Below are positions 5,530 through 5,762 of a DNA stretch of 5,762 nt, piece by piece (within the stretch, counting starts at the first letter, position 1; every line of letters begins with the position of its first letter). The stretch lies in the NCBI GenBank assembly GCA_003151215.1, contig PLXB01000446.1:260-6021 (forward strand), in the 5' to 3' direction. A program made the position numbers and the translations under genes. This DNA is from Ignavibacteriota bacterium. Lineage in GTDB: Bacteria; Bacteroidota; Kapaibacteriia; Palsa-1295. The notes under the pieces are model-generated. The model did no database searches. It was not told the origin of the DNA and worked only from the letters and a program-made list of their open reading frames with translations.

Positions 5530-5762
5530 ATGTGGAAAATTTTTATTCTTGTAATTTTCTGCTGCTTTCTTAGTAACTGTGGGGGAAAAAAACAAGGTGA
5601 GATACAACCCGATACGGCAACATCAGGCGCTTTCGAACTGGTAGCCGATGAGACTCTAAAGCCCGTAATTGATAGTCTGGTCTTCGGCTTTAATAGTCAA
5701 ACTCCGAATGCAGAGGTCACTGTTCGTTATAAAAATGCTACTGATGCACTCGATGATCTCTT
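5530..5762 (+). CDS. PstS-like substrate-binding lipoprotein, N-terminal part only
   Basis: The frame is open from ATG 5530 to the window end (77 codons plus 2 nt). It begins with a hydrophobic signal (about 3-15) and a lipobox-like LSNC (14-17), making C17 the likely lipidated residue; Asn at -1 is unusual but tolerated. The mature part begins with a short polar linker and then FELVADETLKPVIDSL (35-50) and NAEVTVRYKNATDALDDL. This resembles the start of Bacteroidota PstS-like phosphate-binding proteins, where a similar DE-x-x-K-P-V-I-D stretch follows the first strand. Known: PstS captures phosphate for the PstCAB ABC transporter. Here it follows a Ton operon, and no permease or ATPase gene is visible, so its ligand and partner are uncertain. 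It starts 9 bp after the small membrane protein; no clear ribosome site is seen, which suggests coupled translation. A truncated window, not a broken gene, explains the missing C-terminus. Confidence 0.8.
   Translation, partial: MWKIFILVIFCCFLSNCGGKKQGEIQPDTATSGAFELVADETLKPVIDSLVFGFNSQTPNAEVTVRYKNATDALDDL

Overview
The window looks like chromosomal DNA from the Bacteroidota/Chlorobiota side of the FCB group. The evidence is the gene order exbB-exbD-exbD-tonB followed by a PstS-like lipoprotein, a Bacteroidota-style ExbB with an extra N-terminal helix, and TTTG-N20-TAnnTTTG promoter-like sequences. Several genes also have good Shine-Dalgarno sequences (GGAGGA, AAGGAG, GAGGA). That is less typical of core Bacteroidia and leans towards a Chlorobi/Ignavibacteria/Kapaibacteria-like lineage. 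This placement is an inference.

Left arm (1-2198, minus strand): one long reading frame, open to the window edge with no frameshift, encodes a GMC-family FAD oxidoreductase of at least 732 residues. Its N-terminus carries four predicted membrane helices and a helical domain. The window ends just after the probable catalytic histidine.

Middle (2199-2494): a 296-bp AT-rich divergent intergenic region with one good promoter candidate for the oxidoreductase and a weaker one facing the Ton operon.

Right arm (2495-5224, plus strand): a compact operon exbB-exbD1-exbD2-tonB with gaps of 28-66 bp. Together these encode a proton-driven energy transducer: an ExbB/ExbD stator complex in the inner membrane and a TonB that carries force across the periplasm to outer-membrane TonB-dependent transporters. 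A strong intrinsic terminator follows tonB. Beyond it lie a 70-residue two-helix membrane protein and, 9 bp further on, the start of a lipoprotein resembling phosphate-binding PstS, cut by the window end.

No RNA genes, CRISPR arrays, insertion sequences or other mobile elements were seen. The content is mostly ordinary. The points most worth following up are the membrane-anchored architecture of the oxidoreductase with its four-cysteine motif, and the association of an orphan PstS-like lipoprotein and a small membrane protein with the Ton operon.
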